Source: Mytilus trossulus (lineage: Eukaryota; Mollusca; Bivalvia; Mytilida; Mytilidae). From it: a stretch of DNA of 64,000 nt. Within the stretch, counting starts at the first letter, position 1, and each line of letters starts with the position of its first letter. The notes under the pieces were generated by a model, which was not told the origin of the DNA, ran no database searches, and saw only the letters and a list, made by a program, of their open reading frames with translations. The stretch covers positions 40,889,270 through 40,953,269 of the forward strand of contig NC_086375.1 of assembly GCF_036588685.1 (NCBI RefSeq), in the 5' to 3' direction. Below, piece by piece: positions 22,701 through 34,360 of this stretch. The position numbers and the translations under genes are program-made.

Positions 22701-25700
22701 GTTAAGGGGCCAGCTGAAGCAAGCCTCTGGGTGCGGGATTTTCTCGCTGCATTGAAGACCCATTGGTGGTCTTCAGCTGCTGTCTGCTCTTTGGTCGGGT
22801 TGTTATCGACCAAAAATACTTAATAGTTATTACACGTTTCGTCTACATAAACCCCATCAGTGACGCTCAGATCAAAATAGTTATAAAGCTAAACAACTTA
22901 AAAGTTGAAGAGCATTGAGGACCTAAAATTTCAAAAAGTTGTGCCAAATACGTCTAAGGTAAATCTATTCCTGGGATAAGAAAATCCTTAGTTTTTTCGA
23001 AAAAGTTTTGTTACAGGAAATTTATAAAAACGACCACATAATTGATATTCATGTCAACACCGAAGTGTTGACTATTGGGCTGGTGATACCCTCAGGGACG
23101 AAAGTCTTACCTCTAATCGAATATCATAACCATAAACAGCATCACGTGATAAATCAATAGTACACATTATCCCATTCTTAAACTTGAGCGTAACGACTGC
23201 AGTATCTGGCTGTTTTGCTGACTTAAGCTTTGGGTCATGTATATGTCCTATCGTGTAGACCGATTCTGGTAACTCGCCATTGGTCATCCAGACCATCATG
23301 TCAATGTCATGTACAGCGAGATCTGATACAATATTACAACCTTCTGAATCTGAAGTAAAAAATACAATTTTTTTTTTAAATCTCACGCTTAAGAAAGCAT
23401 AAGATGTTTATTTTATTTTGGCTAAAAAATCTTCAGTTAATGGATGGAAAAATAATTCATCGGATATGGATATCACTAAATGCTAGATTACAGCTTTTTA
23501 TTTTTAAATTTGACCATAAATAGTCAACTGTACATCGGATATTAATCATGGAATGATTCGTTGCAGAAAATCTTATACATGCATGGTTTTACACTACATT
23601 TTTAGGCCCTTTATAGCTCATTGCTGTTCAGTGTGAGCCAAGGCTTCGTGTTTAAGGCCATACCTTAACCCATAATGGTTTACCTTTATAATTTTTTTAC
23701 TTGGATGGAGAGTTGTCTCATTTGCACTCATACCACATCTTCCTATATCTACATACATTCAGGAATCTGATGTTCAGTAGTTGTCGTTTGTTGACGTGCA
23801 TGGTTTATAAGTGTTTCTCTTTTCTCTTTTATTATATAGACAATAACGTTGTTTTTTCCGCTTGAATGGTTTTACACTGGTTATCTTTGGGCCCCTTTAT
23901 AGCTTGCTGTTCAGTGTGAGCCAAGGCTCAGTGTTGAAGACCTATACTTTGACCTATAATGGTTTACTTTTACAAATTGTGACTTTGATGGTGTTTTGTC
24001 TCATTGGCACTCATATCACATCTTCTTATATCTATGTACATTTACCTGTATTAAGTAAGAATTCATAGGCTGGCTTTGGACTATCTCTGTTGGTTAATTT
24101 TATCATTTGGATATCTCCTATTCCATTATTTCTTGTTGCTGCATATATATCTTGAAACAATGGATCAAATCGTCTGTAAACAAAATAATTGTAAACTATG
24201 ACAGCTAATGAATCGAAGACATTGATTGCAACAGAACATGAGAAAGTCAAATCTTACATTACACGTGTTTTAGTAATGGTGAAAGATGGGTAAATCGCAT
24301 AAGACCTCAAAGATTTTTTCAAATTTGTGATTCAAAATTTATTTTTTAAGTTGAAATATTGTTTATTTGTTAATTATTTCTGTGTACATATATTATAATG
24401 ATAAGATATAAAACATGATAGATATAATACCTCTGAAACCCTGTGACTAATATTTTGTTGTTTTTCTCTGCTGTTTCATAGCACAGTTTTATTTCATCAT
24501 ATGTGGATCCCGTTGGCTTTTCTGTAAGAACGTTCTTTCCTGTAAGTATAATACGATGACTATCTAATTCATGAACCTTTCACAAATATTTACATGTTTT
24601 AAGAGCGTCTAATAACTTATCATTTTGAAATTAAAAGTTTGTTTCATTAAACCATCTATGTTGAATATTACCAGTAAGGCATCCAACGACATACAGTGGA
24701 TCCGAGGCCTCTAACTGGGATTCGAAACATAACGAACGTGGCGGAATTTGAAACAGTAATCCTTTGTTGATAACTTTTTGGTCATGCACCTAAATTCCTC
24801 ATTCCAAATCTTTCAATATCGAATGTCAAATTTGTAGCTTTCTAATCCAACATCAAAGTAGAATGGTCTTAACATTGCAAAGCTTGTCTTTTGTTGCTGT
24901 GTATATTATTTGTTTTTCGTTTATTCTTTTTACATAAAACAGTTCATAGTTTTCCCGATTGAATTCTTTTACACTTGTCATACTAGTATCCGGATTTTTT
25001 ATAGCTTACTATGCGGTGTGGGTTTAACTAATTGCTGAAGGCTGTATATGACCTGTAGGGAAAACGGTACTATTTTTCTGCCATGGGCGACATAATTTTC
25101 TAAATTTACCACTTTTTTTATAATAACAAGAGTGCACACACTGAAATGTCTCGCATTCTTTACTAATCATTGTCGATATTATGTTGATAGTCCTAAGTAT
25201 ATATAAAGCTTTATTACAACTGTCACATAAACGTTACATGAACCAAAATAACTAAACAAAGACCAATGAACCATGAAAATGAGGTCAAGGTCAGATGAAC
25301 CATGCCAGGCTGACATGTACAGCTAACAATGCTTCCATAAAAAGAATAAAGTTGACCTAATACTTATAGTTAAAGAAAAATAGACCAAAACACAAAAACT
25401 TAACATGGAGCAATGAACCGTGAAAATGAGGTCAAGGTCAAATAAAACCTGTGGGACTAATATATAGATCATAAAACATTTCCATACACTTAATATAGTT
25501 GACCTATGGCGTATAGTATTAGATAAAAAGACCAAAACTGAAAAACTTAACTTTGACCACTGAACCATGAAAATGAGGTCAAGGTCAGATGACATCTGTC
25601 CGCTAGACATGTTCACCTTACAATCAATCCATACAACAAATATAGTAGACCTATTGCATAAAGTATGAGAAAAGCAGACCAAAACACAAAAACTTAACTA

Positions 25701-28700
25701 TAACCACTGAACCATGAAAATGAGGTCAAGGTCAGATGACACCTGCCAGTTGGACATGTACTCCTTACAGTCCTTTCATACACCGAATATACTAGCCCTA
25801 TTGCTTATAGAATCTGAGATATGGACTTACCACCAAAACTTAACCTTGCTCACTGAGCCATGAAATGAGGTCGAGGTCAAGTGAAAACTGTCTGACGGGC
25901 ATGAAGACCTTGCAAGGTACGCACATACCAAATATAGTAATCCTATCACTAATAATAAGAGAGAATTCAACATTACAAAAAATCTTAACTTTTCTTTCAA
26001 GTGGTCACTGAACCATGAAAATGAGGTCAAGGACATTGGACATGTGACTGACGGAAACTTCGTAACATGAGGCATCTATATACAAAGTATGAAGCATCCA
26101 GGTCTTCTACCTTCTAAAACATAAAGCTTTTAAAAAGTGAGCTAACACCGCCGCCGCCGCCGTAGCCGCCGCCGTAGCCGCCGCCGCCGGATCACTATCC
26201 CTATGTCGAGCTTTCTGCAACAAAAGTTGCAGGCTCGACAAAAACCAGGATAAAACAGTAATGTGTGGTATTAGTACTTTATTATTATGTTTTAAACAAT
26301 TAAAACCAAATAGTATCATGAACAACTTATAATATATATACACACTGCAGTTATTCATAGATACATAAAAAATCTATTGTACCCTTAATACATCCAATCA
26401 CAGCGCTCCTAAGTACACAAAAGGCCAACCTAATGCTGGGAAATTGCAATAGTACCGTTTTCCCTGTATGGCATATTGTACGTTATTTGATCTGTAGTAG
26501 AGAGTCGTTTCACTGGCAATCACACTCCCCCTTATTTTTTATGTATCTTATTCTAGTCTATTATTGTGAAACATTATTACTTACAACTAGTTCATAAACT
26601 AACTAAGGAACACGGAAAAAGAACGATAATGCTGACTTCAATCTTTACCTAACAGATATGCATATGATGTTAACGAATGCAAATTAAATGCAAATAACTG
26701 AAACCGAATATGAGGTCGATATACGAAACGAAAATCTTCAGTTACATGTATAATATATGAATAAATATTAAATATTCGTTGTCAGCTTTCAATATAAATT
26801 TAAGTCTGTAAGATGTATCAGGGAAGTGTTCAAATAAATAAAACTTCAACTTATTTTTATTAATTGTATTTCACAAATTTACTCAATCGACGATGGTGTT
26901 AACTGTATTATAACACACGATTTTCTGAAACAACAGTTTCATTACAGGAATCCAGGAGAAATGTACGATACAGTAAACTGTGACCCAGTCATGCAATTCA
27001 CTAGTTATGCTTAATGTTAAAAGCTAAAGCATATAAAAAAGAAGATGTGGCTTGTACATGATGTTTATGATTGCCAATGAGAAAACTCCCAATAAGAGAC
27101 TAAACGACACTGACATTAACAACTATAGGTCACCGTACGACCTTCAACAATGAGCGCAGTTTGGGAAAATTAAAAGATCTTTCTAACTTAGGAAGGAGAA
27201 ATCATATTACTTCGATGGATGCATAAATGTGCATAGCTACAACAAATTAAAAACAAAACATTTACTGAATGATTAAAGATAGTGCTTTAGGGAAAGATAA
27301 AATTGAGAATGGAAATGGGGAATATGGCTAAGAGACAACAACACGACCAAGGAGCAGACAAAAGTCGAAGGCCACCAATGGGTCTTCAACGCAGCAAAAA
27401 TTCTGCACCTATGCAGAGGTGGTCCTCAGCTTAAAGAAATTTTAAAGTTAAAAGAACTCATATAAATATGAAAGATTCATTTAATTTTAAACATTCTATA
27501 TATAAATAGGGTCTGTGCTTCAAAATCTACCTTTGTTTAAGCTCCTACAGATGTAATCAGCATGAGTTGATGTTGGGGTGAAAACAAAGACTGCATCAAG
27601 ACTGAAAAGGAAAATAACCGTAAGTTATGTTATCAATATGATTTCCACTTCATGCTATTTCTTGCAATTGGAGACATTTTTATCATAGACAATAGCTGTT
27701 AAATTCAGCACCTTTTTTAATGAAACTACAATTATGGCTTTGTTTTTAAAATATGGTCAACTTTATTTGTTAGTTTTGCATTCGAATGACATCTAATCAG
27801 AACCGTATCATATAGTCTTTTTCATTCCAGAACAGTTTGAACAGATGCTCTTTTTTTAAACTGAAAATCAACAAAATGGCGATGTAGATTTTTTATATGA
27901 AATTACATCCAAACACGTACATGGTCGATCAATTTGCTGAAGTTTTAAAAAATAATTTGTTATACTAGTTATCATTCCGACCGTAATTTATGCGACGTCA
28001 TACAAATGAGAGGTTAAGCTAGCTATAAAACCCGGTTCCATCCACGATTTTCTACATGAGAAAATTCCAGTACCAAGTCAGGAATATGACGGTTGTTATT
28101 CAATCGTTTGATGTGTTTGAGCTTTTAATTTTGCCATGTGATTAGATATTATCCGTTTTGAATTTTCCTCGGAGTTCAGTACTTTTGTGATTTTACTTTT
28201 TACTATTCTTTTCGAATGTTTGACAAATATCGATGGTACATGTCTAAGCATTTGGTTTGTGTATCATTGTCCAGTATAACCGAAGTTACATTTGTAGTCA
28301 TCCTACATGTATATGTCTTTTCACATGCAATCTCGTACAATATCCGTTTTATTAATCCCTCGCTACTAAGTCAGAACTTACAGAATTACTTGATCACTTT
28401 ACTTTATTCTTGATAAACATATTGTGTATCGTGTTTTTTTACAATGCAATGTTAGTTTTGTAATGTTTTAATTGTCAAATAGATGGCAAGTACGTTTTCG
28501 CAAATTTGGTAATAGGTACTGACTAAAAAACTTGAGCTTACTTCATCGAACATTGAATACACTATCTTTGTAGACAGGAAATGAGAGTATGATTTTTAAA
28601 AATTGTTATCGACTATGGTCAATTTAAGGTGGTACCTAACACTACAGGGAGATAACTCTGTAAAATCAGCTAAACGTTTAAATTACGTTGTGGTGTTAAT

Positions 28701-31700
28701 GGAATATTAAGCTTCTCAATGATCAAAATTGGTGTTTGTCAAACTGCTATATAACCAGTGTAATTTCTCTGATAAAACGGATGGTTCAAAATTTTTGAAA
28801 TTTTTATTTTTTTGTTAAAGGGTCAAAGTAAATACTTTGTCAAAAATTTAATGAAAATTAAACGAGCCAAATTGATTTTAGTGAAAGTGTTAGGTACCAC
28901 CTTAAGGTCATTAATCTTAATTTTAAAATTTCGAAAGTCAAGCAGAAGTAAAGGATCATTGTCGAACCTATTTAAAAACAAAACAGAATAAACAGCTCTG
29001 CATAGAGTCAATGTAAATGGTTGTCAAAGAAAAAATACGCTGGTATTCACGGATAAAACTTGTCGCTCACATCCGTAGTGAGTCGTTCAAAATAAAATTC
29101 AAATCCACATACCTTTTATCTTCGAGTAAATTATCAACTTCTTTTGATGGATGGAATGGTACATCAAAAATTAAATGTTCGTCCTGCACATTGGTAAGAG
29201 CATCTTTACTGTCATCTACGATCCATTTCACTACTAATTTACGGTTCCTAAGAATGTTTTTAATATGTACTGAGCTAGCGATTCTGCCCGCACCAAGAAT
29301 GCCTACATTATATCTCTTAGTTTCATTACCAGTTGAAGAATATCTAGCTGTTACACATGGTGTTCCCTGCAAAATGAGAAAATGTATGTGACTATTTCAT
29401 CTATAAATGCTACTTCTTTAACATCAGCACTGGACGTTAAGCAACCAACAATCAATCAATTTAACATCAGTAAATATAAGATAAATGCAATAATGGTACA
29501 TCAACCGACAGATCAATATAAATCTTTTGGTATTCGATTAACAAAAACCTGATGTGCATGGATATGAACGTCAGTTGGATAGCAACCCAAACAGCTTAAA
29601 AAAAACATAAAAAGACATCTAGGGGTGATAGTATTGAAAAAAAAGACAAGATATCTATAAAATATTGCATGCAATGCATCAGCGTAATTATAATCTAAAT
29701 AGAAACGAGTATCATTATATGCCAACAAAACCAAATTTCCAAAACGACAAAACAACATTAGGATGTGAAATGATACAAACAATCCCAAAGTTTTTTTTGG
29801 AATACAAATTAAGTTATTATTGCACCTCAGTACGTTTAACCCTTGCAATCGCTCTCTGTACGTTCAGAACCCTTGCAACAACTTGATGGGCAGTTCGTAG
29901 ACCTGTTGCAAGGCAAACTTAATGTCCCTATCAAATTTACCCTCATTTCAAGAGGCAGTCCCAATTTTCAGCCCTTCATCACTGTCGAACCCTAGTACAT
30001 GACCTAACTATTGTATGTAACTATTATCAATTTGTTTTCATTCTCAATATTCATGGACTATTTGTCACTCATCATTAAACAACCACCAACCAATCCATCA
30101 TAACGTTACCATTTGTTTCCTGATCTTGAAAAAGAATAATTGAATAATTTTAGTTTCTTGTGTACAATTTGGAAATTAGTATGGCGTTCATTATCACTGA
30201 ACTAGACTGTATATATTTGTTTAGGGGCCAGCCGAAGGACGCCTCCGGGTGCGGGAATTTCTCGCTACATTGAAGACCTGTTGGTGACCTTCTGCTGTTG
30301 TTTTTTTATTTGGTCGGGTTGTTGTCTCTTTGACACATTCCCCATTTCCATTCTCAATTTTATAAACATATATAGCTGGGGTAATTAGTATTTTAACTCG
30401 TTCTCTTTTAATTTTGGATCTAAAAGTAAAATATAACAAAAATACCGAACTCCTTCGAAAATTCAAAACGGAAAATCCTCAATCAAATGGCAAACTTGTA
30501 AGCTCGAACACATCAAAGGAATGGAAAACAACCGTCATATTCCTAAAAGTCGACTGGAAGAAGAACATATGCACGTTTCTTACTGATCATATACCGTTAT
30601 TTTAAAGTCTTTCAAAGTTCATGACTTTGGACAGGCACATACATATGGCGGGGATAAAATAACCCTCCCCAATTTAGTATTTCTGTCAATTAACTAACAA
30701 AAGCTACACAGCCGAGCAATGAAAATCGACGAAGCGAAAGCACAACTCTTAAATAACTCTTTTTCACTCCATGAAGGATTCAGATTGGTCCAGGATCCAA
30801 AATATTTTGTAAATGAAATTAAAAAACAAAAAACGAACAAAGATGACATCGGCTACATAGCCATGTTTATTATATAAAACAAATTTATACGGTTACATGG
30901 TTTATCAGTTATAAAAAGACAATCCGTGTTCCCATAAGCATAATTTTATCACCCATCAATCTCAAGCACATAATAGATGCATATGCTTGTAATGTTTGTC
31001 AAATGACCATGCATCCGATGCATGTTCATAAATTCGCATTGGGTTACCCATCTGGGTTGACCTGAATGGGTTGAATATACAGGACCCATTCGTTGGTCGA
31101 CCATGTTATATATAAGTACGTCTGAACCAGTGACAACTCTACAACAGATTTATCCATCGGATCACCAGCAATGATGATGATACATGGCTGTGTAAATTAT
31201 GTATATACAACTCGTCTAAACATCAACCCAACAATGTTAGATTTGTAAATTTATATATTACAAAATTATATGCCTATTCATTTAGGGAAAGTCTTATAAA
31301 TTGATATAAATAGTAATCTTCAGCCTCAGTAATATGTCCCTTCACTTTTTTTTTAATATTTTGTGGTAAAAGTCGATTTTATAACGGCTGCCATATATGG
31401 TATATATCAATACGTATATTTGGGAATATGTTAAAGGGGGCATGACATTTTCATTGAAACAAATATTTGACATTTTAAACTATTTAAATGATTGTCATAC
31501 GTATATTTATCACATTATCATATATAAAATCTGTACAGCATTGACGATATCATGTGATAGTCGTTATTGAATTTAGATCAACTAGTGAAAGAAATGAAAA
31601 TAGAATTGAAAGTCTAAGAATAGAAAACTTTCTTTTCAGTCGGAGTTACATGAACATTATAAACATAAAGCTGTTTGCACACAATAAATTGTATTGCGGT

Positions 31701-31914
31701 TATTCAATTGCATTTCATTTTTTTTCTCGACAAAACCTCGACAGGTAAAGTGTTCGAGTTACGTGACACGTGCTCCATAGTGACCTAGTAACCCACTAGA
31801 AAAGATCTCGTGGTTTACTGAACATGCTAATTGTCTTACCTTTCTCAGGTGTGATATGAATATATTTCCGCAATTGTTATGATGGAAAAATCTCTGTACA
31901 ATATTTATCCTCAT
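19793..31914 (-). CDS. Gfo/Idh/MocA oxidoreductase (inositol 2-dehydrogenase-like), 8 exons
   Basis: The assembled protein is 381 aa. Exons in coding order: 31914-31840, 29366-29113, 27601-27531, 24539-24431, 24173-24046, 23349-23111, 20594-20429, 19896-19793. All junctions are GT-AG and phases agree. The Rossmann domain begins at N-V-G-I-L-G-A-G-R-I-A (residues 45-54), followed by the T-P-T-S-T-H-A-D motif (118-125) and E-K141-P. D222-x3-H226-D matches the Lys/Asp/His catalytic set of IolG-type dehydrogenases. The substrate is probably a cyclitol or sugar, oxidised with NAD(P)+; this is inferred. Exon 1 adds MRINIVQRFFHHNN..., a leader without acidic residues, ending near A-R-Y-S-S, as in mitochondrial presequences. 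Exon 1 was chosen because exon 2 has no in-frame ATG and the 31839 donor fits in phase; it is the least certain exon. Confidence 0.88.
20641..22650. other. Large intron 6 of the oxidoreductase gene, no nested gene
   Basis: An AT dinucleotide run lies near 20645-20655. The 89-codon ORF at 20774-21043 has no recognised motif and no splice support. The rest is AT-rich intron. Confidence 0.45.
22655..22890 (-). repeat. Family A partial copy followed by a family E fragment
   Basis: 22655-22812 is a reverse-strand family A piece (TTTAGTATGACGTCCATTAT ... TTGGTCGGGTTGTTATCG). 22830-22890 matches family E (TTTCGTCTACATAAACCCC, CAGTGACGCTCAGATCAAAA). Both lie in intron 6 of the oxidoreductase gene. 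Confidence 0.6.
23585..24042 (+). repeat. Two tandem family C copies
   Basis: A partial copy (about 23590-23752) is followed at once by a fuller copy (23762-24042). Each has the GTGAGCCAAGGCT block and a C.CATCTTC.TATATCTA end. The second stops four bases before the exon boundary at 24046, so the repeat's end abuts the 5' splice site of exon 5. Confidence 0.7.
24935..26545 (+). repeat. Family C copy split by a TIR transposon
   Basis: The left part (24935-25057) has TTTTCCCGATTGAATTCTTT and CTATGCGGTGTGGG...GAAGGCTGTATATGACCTG. The right part (26465-26545) has CGTTTCACTGGCAATCACAC. Together they keep the order of the intact family C copies, with the 25058-26464 element in between. Confidence 0.7.
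25058..26464. mobile_element. 1.4-kb non-autonomous TIR transposon with internal 147-bp tandem repeats
   Basis: Perfect 17-bp terminal inverted repeats, GGGAAAACGGTACTATT, are flanked by TGTA on both sides (25054-25057 and 26465-26468). Inside are six tandem units of about 147 bp, each with a form of ACCATGAAAATGAGGTCAAG (starting at 25268, 25415, 25562, 25709, 25855, 26010), then a CCG-repeat tract at 26150-26190. No transposase is encoded; the minus-strand ORFs here run through the tandem units and are not genes. The superfamily is unknown to me. Confidence 0.85.
27040..27165 (+). repeat. Interspersed repeat family B copy
   Basis: Block order: AGAAGATGTGGCTTGTACAT, GATTGCCAATGAGAAAACTC, AACAACTATAGGTCACCGTA, CCTTCAACAATGAGC. 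Other copies are at 34083-34220 and 40603-40735 (plus) and 51488-51610 (minus). Confidence 0.7.
27300..27435 (+). repeat. Interspersed repeat family A, partial copy
   Basis: It starts AAATTGAGAATGGAAATGGG and runs through ACGACCAAGGAGCAGACAAA to GGGTCTTCAACGCAGCAAAA. It lies in an intron of the oxidoreductase gene, about 100 bp 3' (in gene orientation) of exon 3. Confidence 0.7.
28624..28905. mobile_element. 274-bp piggyBac-type MITE with TTAA target duplication
   Basis: The element proper is 28628-28901. The inverted ends GGTGGTACCTAACACT are flanked by TTAA at 28624-28627 and 28902-28905. It is non-coding. It lies in intron 2 of the oxidoreductase gene and is a relative of the TTAA-flanked element at 57381-57972. 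Confidence 0.85.
29417..29470 (+). mobile_element. 32-bp retroposon 3' end with 11-bp target duplication
   Basis: TTTAACATCAG at 29417-29427 and 29460-29470 flanks CACTGGACGTTAAGCAACC plus an (AATC)n tail. This is the same 3' end as at 14975-15020, in the opposite orientation. It is one of the shortest 5'-truncated inserts that can still be recognised. Confidence 0.75.
30140..30365 (-). repeat. Interspersed repeat family A copy
   Basis: It runs from TGTACAATTTGGAAATTAGT and GGCGTTCATTATCACTGAAC to GTCTCTTTGACACATTCCCC and TTCCATTCTCAATTTTA. This is the reverse complement of the first two thirds of the copy at 369-695. It lies in intron 1 of the oxidoreductase gene. Confidence 0.75.
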
Positions 31915-32261
31915 CTTATTTTTTAAATGAGTGTGTAATTGACAGTTTGCAATACCATCATTTAGCAATTCTGCGTGGGTGAACCGTATCGCTTCAAATA
32001 TTTACTTTTACGATCACTTAAGCGTAACCCGTTGTTTGTACTGGTAAAGATAGCTTAATATAGTAAACGCGACCTCTTTGGCTGTCCGCATAACGTTATC
32101 TTAAAATGCTGACATGTATAAATAAGAAGACTTTATATTGATTATGTCATCATTTAATCTTTTCTTAAACGTTTGTTGATTAATTCAGGCTTGTCCTAAA
32201 TAATTCCTTTTTTTAAATCATAAAGGAAAACCGGGTCCTATTATATTGACTGCATATAGCC

Positions 32262-32283
32262 CCCCCCCCCCCCCCCCCCCCCC
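32262..32283 (+). repeat. Poly(C) tract
   Basis: An uninterrupted C run of about 22 bases in AT-rich DNA upstream of the oxidoreductase first exon. Its length may be unreliable in assembly. Confidence 0.8.
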
Positions 32284-32809
32284 TTTATATCTAAATTTGA
32301 AACGAAGGTTAGCTATACTATATGTGTAATGTCTGTCGTCGGTTATCTCCTATGAAATTAGCTAGTCAATGTTGAGGATCTGGGTTCGAACATACACAAT
32401 AGAAGATAAAAAATGGAGTGAAGGGAGAGGGGGTCTTGGTACACTCATGGGTGTAGAATATATACTACTCTGTAGTTTGGGTAAAAGTTATTATCTCAGT
32501 TGATGTATAAAAATAATTAAGAAATGTAAGGGTTCCGGATGAGGGGGGAAATAATAAAAATGTTCCTCTCGATACTGCATGTATCCTGTGATTGTAAGAA
32601 GCTTCTGTCCAAGTTTGTTAAAAATCCAGGATAGTTTATGAAAGTTATTAAAATTTTAAAAACTTTAACCACAGAATGAATGTTTCCTGGCAGAAAAACT
32701 ACGTCCATTTTAAAGTAAAATACGAAATAAAAGGAATTTATTTTTACAAAATCTACTTCTTGATACTATTTTGTCACTGCTTATGATCATAAACAATATT
32801 CTGTCTAAG

Positions 32810-32880
32810 ACTTGTTGATCGCCTAACGTTCAGTGGCAAATATTTCATACATGCTGAGGACGAGAACAAATTTACAAAAA
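32810..32880 (-). repeat. SINE/LINE 3'-end fragment
   Basis: Reverse-complemented, it contains TGAAATATTTGCCACTGAAC then GTTAGGCGATCAACAAG, matching the retroposon tail at 14975-15020 and extending further upstream (GTCCTCAGCATGTATG). No clear target duplication is seen. Confidence 0.55.
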
Positions 32881-33627
32881 AATACTAAGGTAGGTCCCGG
32901 AGTAGGGGTCTGGCAGGATGGAGGGCGGGAATTTAAACTGCCACTAAATGTAATGAAATTATCAGCCCAGAATTAATCTCTGTGAAATTTCCCGGTGTAA
33001 TCGCCTATAGAACACTGCATTTTCTTAACCTAATTTCTCATATCATAAACACTATCTGTATCTGACATTCCTGTTGTCATTATATGGTTGTACAATTTCT
33101 CATATAAATCTTTCTTTTAGCTGTACATTTATTAGCTGGTGCTTTAATTTTCGAAAATGTTGGTTAAATTATAACATTAAATCATCCTGGGTCTTGCATG
33201 ATTCAAATATTCTGTAACACGGTGAATTTGCTTTATTTATTTTTTATCACATGAAAAAAAAGGAAAATGTACCGCATTACAGTAGCATATATCATTGTGA
33301 AAATATATATATACAGATTCCTTTTTAAATAAAATACATATGATACATTTGATATAGATATGATAAACAGTAGTACTTTAAAAGTGCCTTAATTATGTTG
33401 TAAAGACCTGCAAATGTCACATGCACGTGGTCCCATGGCTTTGGATGTACTATGGAATTAATAATATTTGTATTATCCGTTTAAAAGAGTATTTTTATGT
33501 AGGCAAATTGAAAAAAAGATATAGCCTACACATGTTAAACATGTTACACGTACTAAATTAAGGCTTTACAGGAGTGTGAGAGGATGTTTCAACTGGTCTG
33601 CGTTTAAAGAAACGAATCTGTAATCTG
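32881..33627. other. Intergenic, nothing recognised
   Basis: AT-rich DNA leading into the satellite array. No exon or known repeat was seen. Confidence 0.45.
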
Positions 33628-34082
33628 ACCCCCTGTTGTCTGACCATTCTACTATAGCGGGACGTTCTATAGGAACCATTGTTACTTGTTTACAATAAAG
33701 CTATGTGAGGGCGTTCTACATGATCCCCTGTTGTATGAACCCTGTATATTTACTACAGAACGTTCTATAGGATTCCTTATATTGTTTGTTTATCATGTAT
33801 ACACTAAAGGACGTTCTACAGGATCCCCTGGGCAGTCTACAGGATCCATTGTTGTCTGAATATTATATATATATATATATATCTAGTATAGTATAGAACG
33901 TTCTATAGGAACAAGTTTCTGGTCAGGATTCTTCTGAAAAAGCTCATACCAAATTTATGAAATACATTCTTGGTGTAAACAGAAAGTCAAGTAATATAGC
34001 TGTAATGTCAGAGATTGGTAGATTTCCTTTGTATTTTACTATAATTTTATCAATGTAAATATTGTCATATATAAAATAAAAA

Positions 34083-34220
34083 AAAGAAGATGTGGTATGA
34101 TTGCCAATGAGACAACTATCCACAGAGACCAAAATGAAACAAATATTAACAACTATAGGTCACCATACGGCCTTCAACAACGAGCAAAGCCCATAGCGCA
34201 TAGTCAGCTATAAAAGGGCC
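34083..34220 (+). repeat. Interspersed repeat family B copy
   Basis: It runs AGAAGATGTGGTATGATTGC, CAATGAGACAACTATCCACA, AACTATAGGTCACCATACGG, to AGTCAGCTATAAAAGGGCCC. It abuts the LINE remnant that follows. Confidence 0.8.
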
Positions 34221-34225
34221 CGATA

Positions 34226-34360
34226 AGACAATGTCTTTGTTCTAATTGCTCACTCAGTAAAGGTGAAGATGAGCTTCATTTTTTAATAGAATGCCCTCTT
34301 TATGATATTCAAAGGGACGATTTTTCCAAGACATTTCTAACAATTGTTATAATTTTATAA
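34226..34360 (+). pseudogene. LINE reverse transcriptase C-terminal fragment
   Basis: The frame reads RQCLCSNCSLSKGEDELHFL then IECPLYDIQRDDF and stops near 34360. The C-x2-C ... H-x4-C pattern followed by P.Y...R is the C-terminal cysteine motif of many non-LTR retrotransposon ORF2 proteins. No reverse transcriptase or endonuclease domain is attached. It lies within the DNA that interrupts satellite array 1. Confidence 0.7.

Noticed and set aside
25323..26358. Minus-strand ORFs of 82-119 codons
   Set aside because: They run through the 147-bp tandem units and the CCG tract of the transposon, including a poly-Ala run from the microsatellite.
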